Assembly (NCBI GenBank): GCA_025201705.1
Contig: MU617057.1
Span: 1 to 25,109 of the forward strand
From: Dissophora ornata
Lineage: Eukaryota; Mortierellomycota; Mortierellomycetes; Mortierellales; Mortierellaceae
Direction of reading: 5' to 3'
Length of the DNA: 25,109 nucleotides
The notes beneath the pieces were generated by a model. That model searched no databases, was not told where the DNA came from, and saw only the letters and a list, made by a program, of their open reading frames with translations. Shown in pieces: positions 1-9,302 of the stretch (the first letter of the stretch is position 1; every line of letters starts with the position of its first letter). A program made the position numbers and the translations under genes.

Positions 1-489
1 TTTTGTACCGACGCTCCTTATTCACAGCGTCGATTGAGCACATCCCTTTCCCCTACAGTTGATTGTCGGAGGTTGGGAAGGTTTATTATCGCACGACATC
101 CTCGACGAAACTCTCACCTTTTGTTTTTACACTCTTCCTCCGTTATCCTTATACCACACACACACACTCTCTCTCTCTCTTCGCTACTGTCGCTTCATTC
201 TTGTTCAATTTAGTGACTGATTTCAAAGATCAACGAGATCGGGGAAATAAAGGTAGCAAGGAGCTATCAGATCGCTGCTGTCACCATCTCCATCGGCCCC
301 CCTACCTTTCGTCATCTCCAACCACAGAACCCACTTGGCTTTCATACTTGGATCAGATAGTAGGCTCACCAACGTCTTCCCTCTTCAATACCATCGTCTC
401 TTGCATGAAAAATTCATTAGCGAAGAAAAAGCAAAGGCTTACATCGTTGTAAGCGAGAAAGCAAGTACAGATAACATCACCATCCTTCC
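1..489 (+). promoter_or_regulatory. 5' flank and probable leader of the C2H2 factor gene
   Basis: No gene of its own is visible here. It is the upstream region of the C2H2 factor and is pyrimidine-rich, with a CA run followed directly by a CT run at about 155-180. In the whole stretch I see only one ATG before position 490, and it opens the short upstream ORF at 405-452. No clear TATA box was seen, so the transcription start is unknown. Confidence 0.5.
405..452 (+). other. Candidate upstream ORF (15 codons) in the C2H2 gene leader
   Basis: An ATG at 405 opens 15 codons (MKNSLAKKKQRLTSL) closed by TAA at 450-452, 37 nt before the proposed main start at 490. It is the only ATG I see in the 489 bases upstream. 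A six-base-pair inverted repeat (437-442 pairing with 449-454) spans its end and covers its stop codon. Whether it is transcribed and translated is inference. Upstream ORFs of this size commonly reduce re-initiation at the main start in fungi. Confidence 0.35.
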
Positions 490-3400
490 ATGATGGCTGC
501 CTCACCAGATCATCCCATGGATTCGACCTCACACTTCACAAATAGCCGAGGTACGTCAAATACTTGAGCACCCTTTCAGCACTAGCTAGCTCGAGCAGTA
601 GTATTTGCAGGCAAAGCGGTCTCACCAGCACAACTACTTTGTCCGTCATAAACATCTCTTCAAACATTTTGTTCCGACTCGAACCGTGAAGCGCAGAGGA
701 ATTGCGGCTATTCGTCCATTCTCTTCGCCTCCCTACTTCCATCCCAGCCTCGGATTTGAGTCCATAATCCCAGCTCCCCTCCTTTTTTTGCCTCAATTTT
801 TTCACCCGGGCTTCGGAGGGGGTAAGGCGATACCACGATGCGTCTTCCTTGTCCCCCTTGAAGTCGACGTCACCCCAACCCCTGGTTCCTTGCAATTTCT
901 TTCTTCGATCTGGCAACAACCAACCATTCTAGTCTTCCTAACCTCACGACGATCATTTCTGTCTCTTTTTTTAAACAAAAAGCTGAGGGTCCTCGCCGAA
1001 ACTCTGTGCCTGTGCTCCCAATGAACTCAGATCGACAGAACGTTCAATCAGGAGAACGACGGTTGAGCCAACAGGAGATGTACTCTACGGGACATCACTC
1101 GCGCAATAACGAGTGGGCAGGCCACCACGAGTCATCCATGCAGCACCAACACATTTCCTCGCCGTATTACAGCGAACATCACGGCGACTATCGACACTCG
1201 AGCTATCATGATACTTATCATCACGCCGATATTCACATGGCTCACCGTGACGGCAGTGTCCATACTAGCCATCCAGAGTATGCTACATATGCCATGCGCG
1301 GTGGCTCATACGACGATCACTATGGCCATGGAACGATGCATGAAGATCATATGGACGGCAATGGAAATGTTCGTCATGGTCTCGTCAATAGCGGCAGTAA
1401 CAGCGGCATGAATAGTACAATGAGGGTCGACAAACACCGCAACAACTCAATCTCATCTAATGCTAGCTCAAGCTCTTCATCCTCGACCGCTAACAAGCAT
1501 CCGTGCAAGTTCCCAACCTGCAACTGGAGTTTTAAGCGGTTTGAGCACCTAAAGAGGCACATGTTGGTCCACACGAAGGAGCGTCCGTTTGTTTGTGAAT
1601 TTCAGGGCTGTGACAAGTCGTTCAGTCGGTCGGATAACTTTTCCGCTCACTTGAGGACACATACGAAAAGGACGATGCATATGAGGAAGTTTGACCGGCA
1701 CATGATGTTGGACTCTATGAACTTCGTGCCGCTCAACATGAGTAGTGGGCATGGCAGTCCTGGAGTTGGTGTCGCAGGAGCGCCGATTGGAGGAATGGTG
1801 ACAGGAGGCATGGTTGGTGCGGCTGGCGGACATCATGGTGGGTACTCTGACTTTGCCAACCCACGTTCTTCACCATCTTCTGGTGTTGGACACAATGGAG
1901 GCACACCTGGTAAGTCATCTTTTTTTTTTGCAGCACGTAAAGTGCTTCGCGCTCACCACATAATCATAATCGACCCCGATGCCTGCGCTGCCAGAACTTC
2001 TCTAACAGCACAGTAATGCTTTGGCAGTCCATGTGAACCATGGAGCCAATCCTATCTATTTTAATAGAACACCACCTCGCGATCCGTACCCATCAACAAG
2101 CCATGATAAAGACAGTGACCATGAGAACATTAAGACATCACCCACATCATCGTCATTCGGGTTCTCACTAACGCGTCACCAGCACAGCTCCTCGGGAATG
2201 CACCCTCTGGATGATCCCACGGCGCCCAAGACAGAAAGACAGGCAACAGCGACAAGAGACACAGAATCAGCAAACACTACTATCGAAACACAAACTATAG
2301 TAGCAGGATCATCTTCCAGCAACATAGGTAAAATCGCCCCAGACTTCAACACTATCAAACCGGATCTCAAAGCTGTGGCCAACAGCCCAGAAGACTTCCA
2401 TTTACACAACCAACACGACTCAAGGGCGGAATCGTTCCATGGACACGAGCATGATCGCGATTTCGATCACAAAGATTACAACGGCCATCGCTATCCGCAT
2501 CGCGATCCTTATGCACGCTACTCAAGCCCGGGCTTCAGGTCTCCAAGTCCACCATCTTCGCCATCGAGTGGACGTTTTGAACTCGAAGGGCGTCATCATC
2601 ATCACAGGACTATGCTGGGAAGCAGCCACGATGAACCTAATCCGAATCCTAACGGTGAATCACCGACCCAGCCAAAAGGGGCATCTTCCCCACGCTACGA
2701 GACTTCGATGCCGTTTGCGCCCCATTTTGTGCCGATTACAGAAAGCGGGTCTGAGGGCCACCGTGGACACGACTCATTGCATGGGATTTCGGATGATATG
2801 TTGAGGGCCAAGAAACTCAAAATGAGCTCTTATAAGTCCACATATCATCATGCATATGACGGGCAACATGCGGATGGACCGACATCACGGCCACAAATGC
2901 TAGTTCGTAGCCATTCAGATGGGTATCTAAGCTCGGTCCCAATGGACGAAGATGGCAACCCGCTCCCTGAAGATCGCCACATGAACAGCAGCAGTAGTAG
3001 TTATAGCGAGTATCATCGTCACTCAATCTCAGGATATAACAGTTTGGAGCATCATGCATCCCATGGCATGATGTCGCCTCGCATGCATCCGTCGACGCCG
3101 TTAAATGAATTTGGCTATCACCACCAGCAGCATCGTCACTCGCAGTCTCATCAGTATCATCAGTATCCTTCTCATATGCCAATGAGCTCTCCACAGGTGA
3201 TGTCGATGCGTAACCCAATGATGATGATGTCGTCGTCGCACGCGCAGCTGCATATGCTGCCTGTAGGGGGTGATCACGGGATGATGGCTGTCGCGACGAC
3301 CCATGGAGGACGTCTACGCGGATCGGCTTCTCCAGCCAAGAATCACTGTTGCACGGTCGCAGGTTGCATGAAGCGATTTAAGCGGCTAGAGCATTTGAAG

Positions 3401-3677
3401 CGACATATCAAGACCCATACGTTGGAGCGACCGTTTGCATGCACAGCTCCTGGATGCAACAAACGGTTTTCCCGCTCTGACAACCTTTGTAAGTCTGCCC
3501 ATTGTTTTCTTGTCTCGTTGCTTTTGTTTTATGTATAAGATATAAGATCGCCGAGGACTGACACGGTTGTCGCTTTCTTTTTATATTTTTTTATTAGCCC
3601 AACATGCAAAGACGCATCAGCGCCAGGTCATGAACAAGTCTCACTGGAAGCAAAGACCCAACATGTCGGCGATGTGA
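490..3677 (+). CDS. C2H2 zinc-finger transcription factor with two finger pairs (Msn2/SteA-like), 4 exons
   Basis: Exons 490-550, 983-1909, 2028-3488 and 3598-3677 give 842 residues. This is a nuclear DNA-binding regulator. Fingers 1-2 lie at about residues 195-247 and fingers 3-4 at about 771-823; all four are C-x4-C-x12-H-x3-H. Each pair has a first finger with FKRxEHLKRH and a second with FSRSDN, joined by a KERPF or LERPF linker. This layout is shared by Msn2/4-type stress factors and the C-terminal fingers of filamentous-fungal Ste12 (SteA); I see no STE homeodomain. The roughly 520 residues between the pairs are His/Ser/Pro-rich and disordered. The last finger is completed only by splicing the 109-bp intron 3 (RSDNL joined to SQHAKTH). 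CTAAC/CTGAC branch sites lie in all three introns. The first exon is inferred from splice signals; otherwise translation would start at ATG 1021. The target genes cannot be told from the sequence. Confidence 0.88.
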
Positions 3678-4147
3678 GATCGATATGTTCTTTTGACCCC
3701 CCATACACCCACAGCTCGGTGCCTTCTCTTCGTCCTTGCTCTCGTGCTTGGTTTCTTCTATTTACTCTCGTCTGTCACTTATGTCGTTGTTTGGCGATCG
3801 GTGGGTGGCTACACCAGACCCATTTCTTCGTTTGCCGCTCCTTCTTCTCTTCTGTTTGCTTGTCCTCTGGTTTGTCTGCCTTTGTTTGGCTTTCGTTCAG
3901 TTTATCATTTGGTGTCTTCATTGCAGGAGTCTTGCACCATTGTACATAGCCTTTGTTCCTCTTGAAATCTATTTCACTCTGTTCTTTCCCCCTCTGTGGG
4001 AGTTGCTTTTATTGCCTTCGTTTGTAACATGCATCATCAATTCTTCGTGCTTCATGGCTTATTTGTCCCCCGCTTTTTCTTCAAATTGCGTTTGCTGTCT
4101 TGTCCGTTTGCTATTCCTGTTTCTCCGCATGCTGCATTTTATTACTG

Positions 4148-4153
4148 AATAAA
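4148..4153 (+). terminator. Possible polyadenylation signal of the C2H2 gene
   Basis: AATAAA followed by an A-rich stretch lies about 470 nt after the C2H2 stop codon. It is the best match on this strand before the opposing gene. The distance would imply a long 3' UTR, so an earlier unrecognised site is possible. Confidence 0.35.
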
Positions 4154-4248
4154 AAAAAGTGAACAGCTGAACCGAGAAAAGAATGATACTCAGTTCTGGC
4201 TCCCTATCCACGACGAGGAAAGCTCTTGCGATCTTGAGATAGTTGAAG

Positions 4249-4250
<2 letters not shown>

Positions 4251-4297
<47 letters not shown>
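4251..4297. repeat. 47-nt homopolymeric A tract (T tract on the minus strand)
   Basis: An uninterrupted run of 47 A on the + strand starts 44 nt beyond the GATA gene stop and so lies in its 3' UTR or terminator as a T47 tract. It has no flanking target-site duplication that I can see and no retroelement body next to it, so it looks like a simple repeat. Its exact length is uncertain because such runs are error-prone in sequencing. Confidence 0.9.
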
Positions 4298-4298
<1 letters not shown>

Positions 4299-4340
4299 AA
4301 CAAATGTGTATGTATATGCAATGTGTGTCTGCTAAACACT

Positions 4341-4657
4341 TTATCGACCAGACATTTTGGCTCGGAACTGGTCCAACAGCGCCGCGAAAGCTTGTTGTTG
4401 CTGCTCATCTGAGAGTACTTCATCTGAAGGACCAATGCCAGCCATGCTCCCTTGTCCGAGATGTGGACGTGGTTGCATCAGTGTCTGCAGCGGCTGTTGT
4501 TGTTGTGGCTGAGGGATTGTTAGCGGGGACCACCCGGCCTGTCCAAAGAGAGCCATGGCAGCAGCTGCGACTGTAGGGTCGAACGAAGGGGTCGAAATCT
4601 TGCTGTACGTATTCGTAGTTGTCATAATGGGAACTTGTGGAGGGTGATATTGCATTG

Positions 4658-4691
<34 letters not shown>

Positions 4692-6342
4692 CTGTTGTTG
4701 TTGTTGTTGCAGTGGATGCTGATGGAATAGCGGCGGTTGCGACGGCGGTGGTGTCCACCTGCCATCTGCAGTCGTCCCTAGCTGCTGCTGCTGATGTTGC
4801 TGCTGCAAAAGATAAGCCATGACCTGGTAGTGCTGCTGCAGTTGAATCTGATTTTGCTGCGCTTGTCGTAGCTGTTGTTCCTGTACTAGTTGTTGGAACT
4901 CAGGCATTGAAATAAGATCTTGCAGGGGTATCGGAGCAACGAACGCCGGGGAAGCAATAGATTGGTGTGGCGAAGAGGGCGGGCTGCCCAACGACACGGA
5001 TGGTCGCTTCCTCTGAGTATCTTTCTTCTTGGATTGCGCCACCGAAGAAGAAGAGGAGGACATATGAATGTCTACATCGGTTGAGAGGCGTCGCTGGCGC
5101 TTGGGAGAGGCGTGCGGTGGAGGGAAGAAACCAATCGTGGGGCCACGAAGCGACGTGTCTGATAACGGGGATAACGGTGTAGGTTCGCTTTCGGGATGGG
5201 CTGTGGCTTCTGTGCGCCTGGTCGTGGTCGTGGCCGTGCCAGTAGTGCTAGTGCTACAGGACGTTTGATCCTCCATGTCGTCGTCGGAATCAATGAACCT
5301 CGAACTGCGCCGAGAAGCGGTGATGTTACGGTTGAGCCCAGAGTAATCGCGAACCTCCCTCTCGTCTTCTGCATTCGGTGCTTCTTCCTTCTCCCTCTCT
5401 TTCTCTTTCTCCTTTTCCTTCTCCTTCTCTTTGTCAGCACTCTTATTAAGAGCAGTCTTCGAATTGAGTCCTCCACGGTTCCTTTTCTTGATCACGTCCG
5501 TTTTGAGACTCAGTGGTCGAGTACGCCCATGCAGCTTCAAGAACAACCCACAAGCGTTACAAAGTGGGTTCCCTTCTTGGTCTCGCCGCCAGAGCGGCGT
5601 CGTTTTGGTATCGCAGTTAGTACATTGTGTAGGTGAGATCGCGATAGACGCGCTCCTTGCTCTGAAGTCCTCGTCCTCCGTATCAGAATCCGTGGTATGG
5701 ACGTCCAAGTTGTCGGGGGTGGATTGGCCGTATGGCTGACCTGGCTGCAGGCAGTGGTGGCTATGAGGATCATGTCCCTCCGACTTAGAGTTGAGTGAGG
5801 GAGTGGAGCGCATTCCAAGAGTGACCGCGGAGGCAGACAAAGGAGTGAGGCTCTTTCGGTGCTCGTATTCGTATCCTTCGTGATCCTCATGTCTCATTTC
5901 GAACGGCCGCTGATCAGGGATAGAAAATTCGCGTTCGAGTGGACGTTGATTCACCATCCAGTTAAGATCCATAGGCGTTTGTTGCAAGGCCGAGTCGAAT
6001 GTCGACCGGGGCACAGATTGCTGACCAACCTCTTGAGCGAACAGAGCATGGAATGAACCACTGATGGGAGCACCCGCTGGCGGCATGGAGGATGCGGAGC
6101 AATTACCCTGCATCTGCGCCAACAGAAGCCCGTCCAAAGGATGCTGTTGCTCTTGGAAAGAATACCGCTGTTGTAGCTCTTGCCACACTTCAGGCGACAT
6201 GGGAAGCCCCGAAAACTGCTGCTGCTGTCGGCCAGGGGCAACTCCAGGAGCCTGGGAGTTGAACGAAGCGTTCTCATTGACACGAAGATCATTGATCACA
6301 GAGTCGAGGGCCTCCATATCAGCAAAGGAATGAAAGAACTGC

Positions 6343-6407
<65 letters not shown>

Positions 6408-6794
6408 TTGCTGTTGCTGAGAAGAGGCAAAGGCTGCGAAGTGATCATAGCTGTCGACCGGGAAGGGGTTGGGTATATTGGAAGACGACGACCGCGACGG
6501 CGAGAAAGGTTGTGATGAGGGGATGGAGGTGTGAAAGGTTGATGACGTTGGGAAAGGATGTCGGGCGCCACTGTCGCTGAGGTAGTTCTGCTGAAGGACG
6601 AGTCCCTGAGACGTGTTGCTTGATCCTGGAAATGGGGCTGACACCTCACCAGATATCGCGAACGAAATATCGTATGCCTAAACCGAAGGCATAGGGCAGG
6701 CAAAGATAGGTGGTTGGTATACTCGTTTTTGTTTTTGTTTTTTGTGGGGAAGGACGTTGGGGCACTGTTCGTCGTGTTGGGAGGCGAGAGTTCA

Positions 6795-6856
<62 letters not shown>

Positions 6857-9004
6857 TGTGTCTTACCTGCCCAATGGCATTCGACTCAGGCCCTGAATCC
6901 TGCAATGGGTATCTGCCACCAGATTCTACATGTTTTGTCGCATCTGTGAGTGTGGCAACAGACCCTTGAGTCGAAAGGGCTAAACTCTTTGTGGAAGACG
7001 GCAGCATAGCGACAGACGGAGCTGATGGGGCAAATTGGGCATCACCCGGTAAACCAGCTGTGAAAGGTTTACTGATAGGTAAAGGTACATCAAGACTCTG
7101 GCGGTGCAGAGATGACGGCAACGAAGACGATGACGACGACGACGATGCGTAATTCTCAGGCGTGGTCGGAATAAGGAATGCCCTGCGAGAGTGAAGATTA
7201 TTGCCAGAGTGTGTACGAGCAGCGAACAAAGAGTGATTGATTGTCGATGTCGTTGTGGAGTTTGGAAAGTCCTGCGAGCTCACCGTGTCAGTAGAGCTGA
7301 TAGAGTAAACATTGGTACATATGAAAGAATTGAATAACAAATAAACGAGTCAGGGTTAGTGGAAGCAATTAGTCTTGGTTGTTTGAACTCCAAAAATTGA
7401 ATTCGCGTCGAGTAGAAACGATAACCCGTGTGCCGAGTGAGCGAAGAGTGGACGTCCACAGTTGGGAGATATGAATTACCCTTTTTTTCCCCCTCCTTCC
7501 AATCAGGGGTCAGAGAACGCCATGACGCAAGAAAAGATACTCTCGACCAAGTTCGAGGCCAGTGGCCAAAGAAGCTGTGGCCTGGCATGATAATGTGTAA
7601 CCCATGTATATAGATACTAGATAGCACTTTTTGAATCCCAGCTCTCAGCACGGCAGTATCTCAAATGTTTTGAGTAATCTCCACCAGGGATCAATAACTC
7701 TAATGTTGAGCTCGACGATAGCGAGGGACGGCTAAGCACAAACAAAGCGATCACTTCTTATCTTTCTGTAAAATAAGCCCTTTCCAAATAAAGCCCTTCC
7801 CCGCGGCAGCTCATGTTTTGCTCTGCACAATCTCTGTCTCAGTTAGAGGGGGTGAATGACGACCTTGCAGCCAATCAACCCTACTGTTGGCAAGAAAACA
7901 TAGTTACGCCCAATAGCCGACTCTGCTCTGTTCTCTTCTTTTTTTTTTTTTGTTGACATTCGCGCTTGATCACCCCCCACATTCAGTTAACGTTGTCCGT
8001 GGCAATCTCAGCTGTACACAGTCGCATTAAAATGCACACAGATACACGACACAGAGATACGATCCGAGATATACATGCAAACACAAAAGTGAAGAAAAAC
8101 ATGGCGGCGGTAGATTCAGTCCCCATCAATACCCAATGTCCAATACATGCTATGTGACAGTGTTGTCGAGCGAAAACATTGCAGCAGGGAAGTGGAGGTG
8201 GAGCCCTATCTTGTTGACCATTTCTGCAACTCTCTATTTGGAAGGTACATCGTCCATCGTACTTTCTATCCCATTTCAGCTTTTTTTCACTCGAATGCAA
8301 TTAGCGCAAGATATGCAGATATGCCAGCAAAAGATAAGAAAGAATGGTCCCAAGCTTCCTCCCAAATCGTCAGATGTGATATGAAAAACCGAGGGCGTGT
8401 GTCATCAATTGTAGAGCGGAAATGAGATCGGGGGTTGCATGCCAGTGTGTACTAACCTTGGTGGACAGGGTGTATCTGCGCCAGTAGTGCCAACACTGGC
8501 AGGACATGGCTTACCCTCGCCCTTCCTGTGCAGAGTCATGGCCATCATCCGCCATGTCATATTCTCCAGTCTCTGCGCATTTGGCAATGAATCCCTGGCC
8601 CTGGAGTACAATCGCCAGACATGGGCAGCCAATGGATCATCCTTGCTTCGCCTGGCTACCTCACCCTCCCCATCAGATCCACTGTCTTCCTGTTGATCCA
8701 TAGCTTGGCTCGACATCTCAGTCTGTTCGCCACCAATCTGTGGCATCGTCATCTTGGGCGACGCCGAAGGAGGGCGATCCATGGATTTAGGTTTGGGGAA
8801 ATTGATGGTTGGAGACAGGAGCGATTCAGGCACGACGGTCCGTTTAGACACGGGATTAGATCTTCCTACATTGGACCTGTTATTATTGTGATGATGAGCT
8901 GCAGGTGCAAAGGAAGTTGGAGTGGGTGCCTGAGGTGAAGAAGGATATGAGGAAAGCAAGACTTGCGTTGGATCAGGGCCAGAGTAAATCATGGCTGGGG
9001 CCAT
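4341..9004 (-). CDS. areA: AreA/Nit2-like GATA transcription factor, nitrogen regulator, 3 exons
   Basis: Exons 9004-8457, 7296-6867 and 6677-4341 (minus strand) give 1104 residues. Residues about 122-160 match the fungal AreA N-terminal domain (PF08550, formerly DUF1752): [24 protein letters not shown]. One C-x2-C-x17-C-x2-C finger lies at 678-702 ([14 protein letters not shown], then [13 protein letters not shown]), followed by a basic tail ending near DVIKKRNRG. This is the form seen in AreA, Nit2, Gln3 and Gat1, which bind GATA sites and switch on use of poor nitrogen sources. Low-complexity parts include 27 Gln at 413-439, 16 Gln at 983-998 and a Lys-Glu repeat just after the basic tail. 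The start is the first in-frame ATG of the exon carrying PF08550. The long first intron is supported by matching phase 2 at its ends and by family architecture, but an extra exon inside it cannot be excluded. I see no NmrA-binding tail like that of ascomycete AreA. Confidence 0.88.
4662..4709 (-). repeat. CAG/CAA repeat encoding 16 glutamines
   Basis: Sixteen consecutive Gln codons (mixed CAG and CAA) near the C-terminus of the GATA factor, flanked by His-Pro. Several shorter Gln runs surround it. Mixed codons suggest selection on the protein or older repeat interruption, not a fresh expansion. Confidence 0.9.
6339..6419 (-). repeat. CAG/CAA repeat encoding 27 glutamines
   Basis: Twenty-seven consecutive Gln codons in exon 3 of the GATA factor (residues 413-439), largely alternating CAA and CAG. 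Long glutamine runs in fungal regulators usually lie in activation or flexible regions. Length variation between strains is likely for a tract like this. Confidence 0.92.
6678..6866 (-). other. Intron 2 of the GATA gene, holding the AAC microsatellite
   Basis: On the minus strand the donor GTAAGA follows an exon ending GGGCAG, and the acceptor is GGTTTAG. Both ends are phase 0, and splicing joins SNAIGQ to AYDISF. Without splicing, translation runs into about 20 Leu codons and stops, losing the polyQ region and the GATA finger. The intron is 189 bp. Confidence 0.8.
6796..6855. repeat. (AAC)20 microsatellite, (GTT)20 on the gene strand
   Basis: Twenty uninterrupted AAC units on the + strand. 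In the GATA gene they lie inside intron 2, starting 11 nt after the donor GT. A perfect repeat of this length is expected to vary between isolates. Confidence 0.97.
7297..8456 (-). other. Long first intron (1160 bp) of the GATA gene
   Basis: Donor AAG|GTTAGT follows the PF08550-coding exon and acceptor TATCAG precedes the second exon; both are phase 2 and join PCPP to SSTDTVSS. At 1.16 kb it is about ten times longer than most introns here. Open frames inside on either strand lack coding character or recognisable domains. It may carry regulatory sequence or an alternative promoter. A nearer donor at 8514 (GTAAGC) is phase 1 and fits no acceptor I found. Confidence 0.65.
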
Positions 9005-9138
9005 TTGAAGATCGGAGTGAAAGAATTGACGAAAGGGAGTATGAAAGGGGTTAGATGTGGAGAAGGCCGAGAGATAAAGCGTGACAAGGAGAAAAAAAGA
9101 TAACAAAAGAAAGAAAGAGAGAAATGAAAACACCCCAT
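8989..9138 (-). other. Candidate overlapping upstream ORF of the GATA gene
   Basis: On the minus strand an ATG at 9138 opens 49 codons in a different frame from the GATA protein. It ends at a TGA (8991-8989) that overlaps the second in-frame Met codon of the main protein, four codons inside it. If the transcript starts upstream of 9138, this would compete with the main start. The encoded peptide is Phe/Ser-rich leader-like sequence with no domain. Confidence 0.3.
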
Positions 9139-9302
9139 GGAGAAGAACAATTATCTGACCACATTAAGTAGTCTATGTACATTGTAAAAACCTAGTGTAA
9201 AACTATAATTGAGGCACTCCGTGTACAGCTTTTGGCAACGCTTCCCCAACAAGGCTTCGCCACCATATCAAGGCCGACTGTTGCCGTCAAAGCTCCGACC
9301 GT

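Larger units (their letters stand above)
3678..4340. other. Convergent 3' intergenic region
   Basis: This lies between the stop of the C2H2 gene and the stop of the opposite-strand GATA gene. The left part is T/C-rich on the + strand, as expected of a 3' UTR. A possible polyadenylation hexamer AATAAA is at 4148-4153 (+). The long A tract at 4251-4297 follows. Open frames here are low-complexity read-throughs without coding character, so I call no gene. Confidence 0.6.

Noticed and set aside
63..452. 129-codon open frame at the left edge
   Set aside because: It starts with a non-ATG codon, is low-complexity from CA/CT repeats, and has no domain. Only its last 15 codons form an ATG-led ORF, which I list as a uORF.
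605..1024. 139-codon open frame before the C2H2 exon
   Set aside because: It lies in the proposed 432-bp first intron and is in a different frame from the zinc-finger protein. It lacks domain features.
3674..4152. Three overlapping hydrophobic frames after the C2H2 stop, looking like membrane proteins
   Set aside because: The hydrophobicity comes from T-rich 3' UTR sequence (Phe, Leu, Ser, Cys codons) and appears in all three frames at once.
6710..6969. Poly-Thr, poly-Gln and poly-Asn frames on the + strand
   Set aside because: They are three readings of the (AAC)20 microsatellite and lie inside a minus-strand intron.
7983..8425. Open frames on both strands inside the long GATA intron
   Set aside because: No domain, poor codon character, and neither fits splice phases with the flanking exons.
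8515..9004. Alternative donor at 8514 for GATA exon 1
   Set aside because: GTAAGC is a good donor, but it leaves phase 1 and no acceptor before the second exon matches. The donor at 8456 is phase-compatible.
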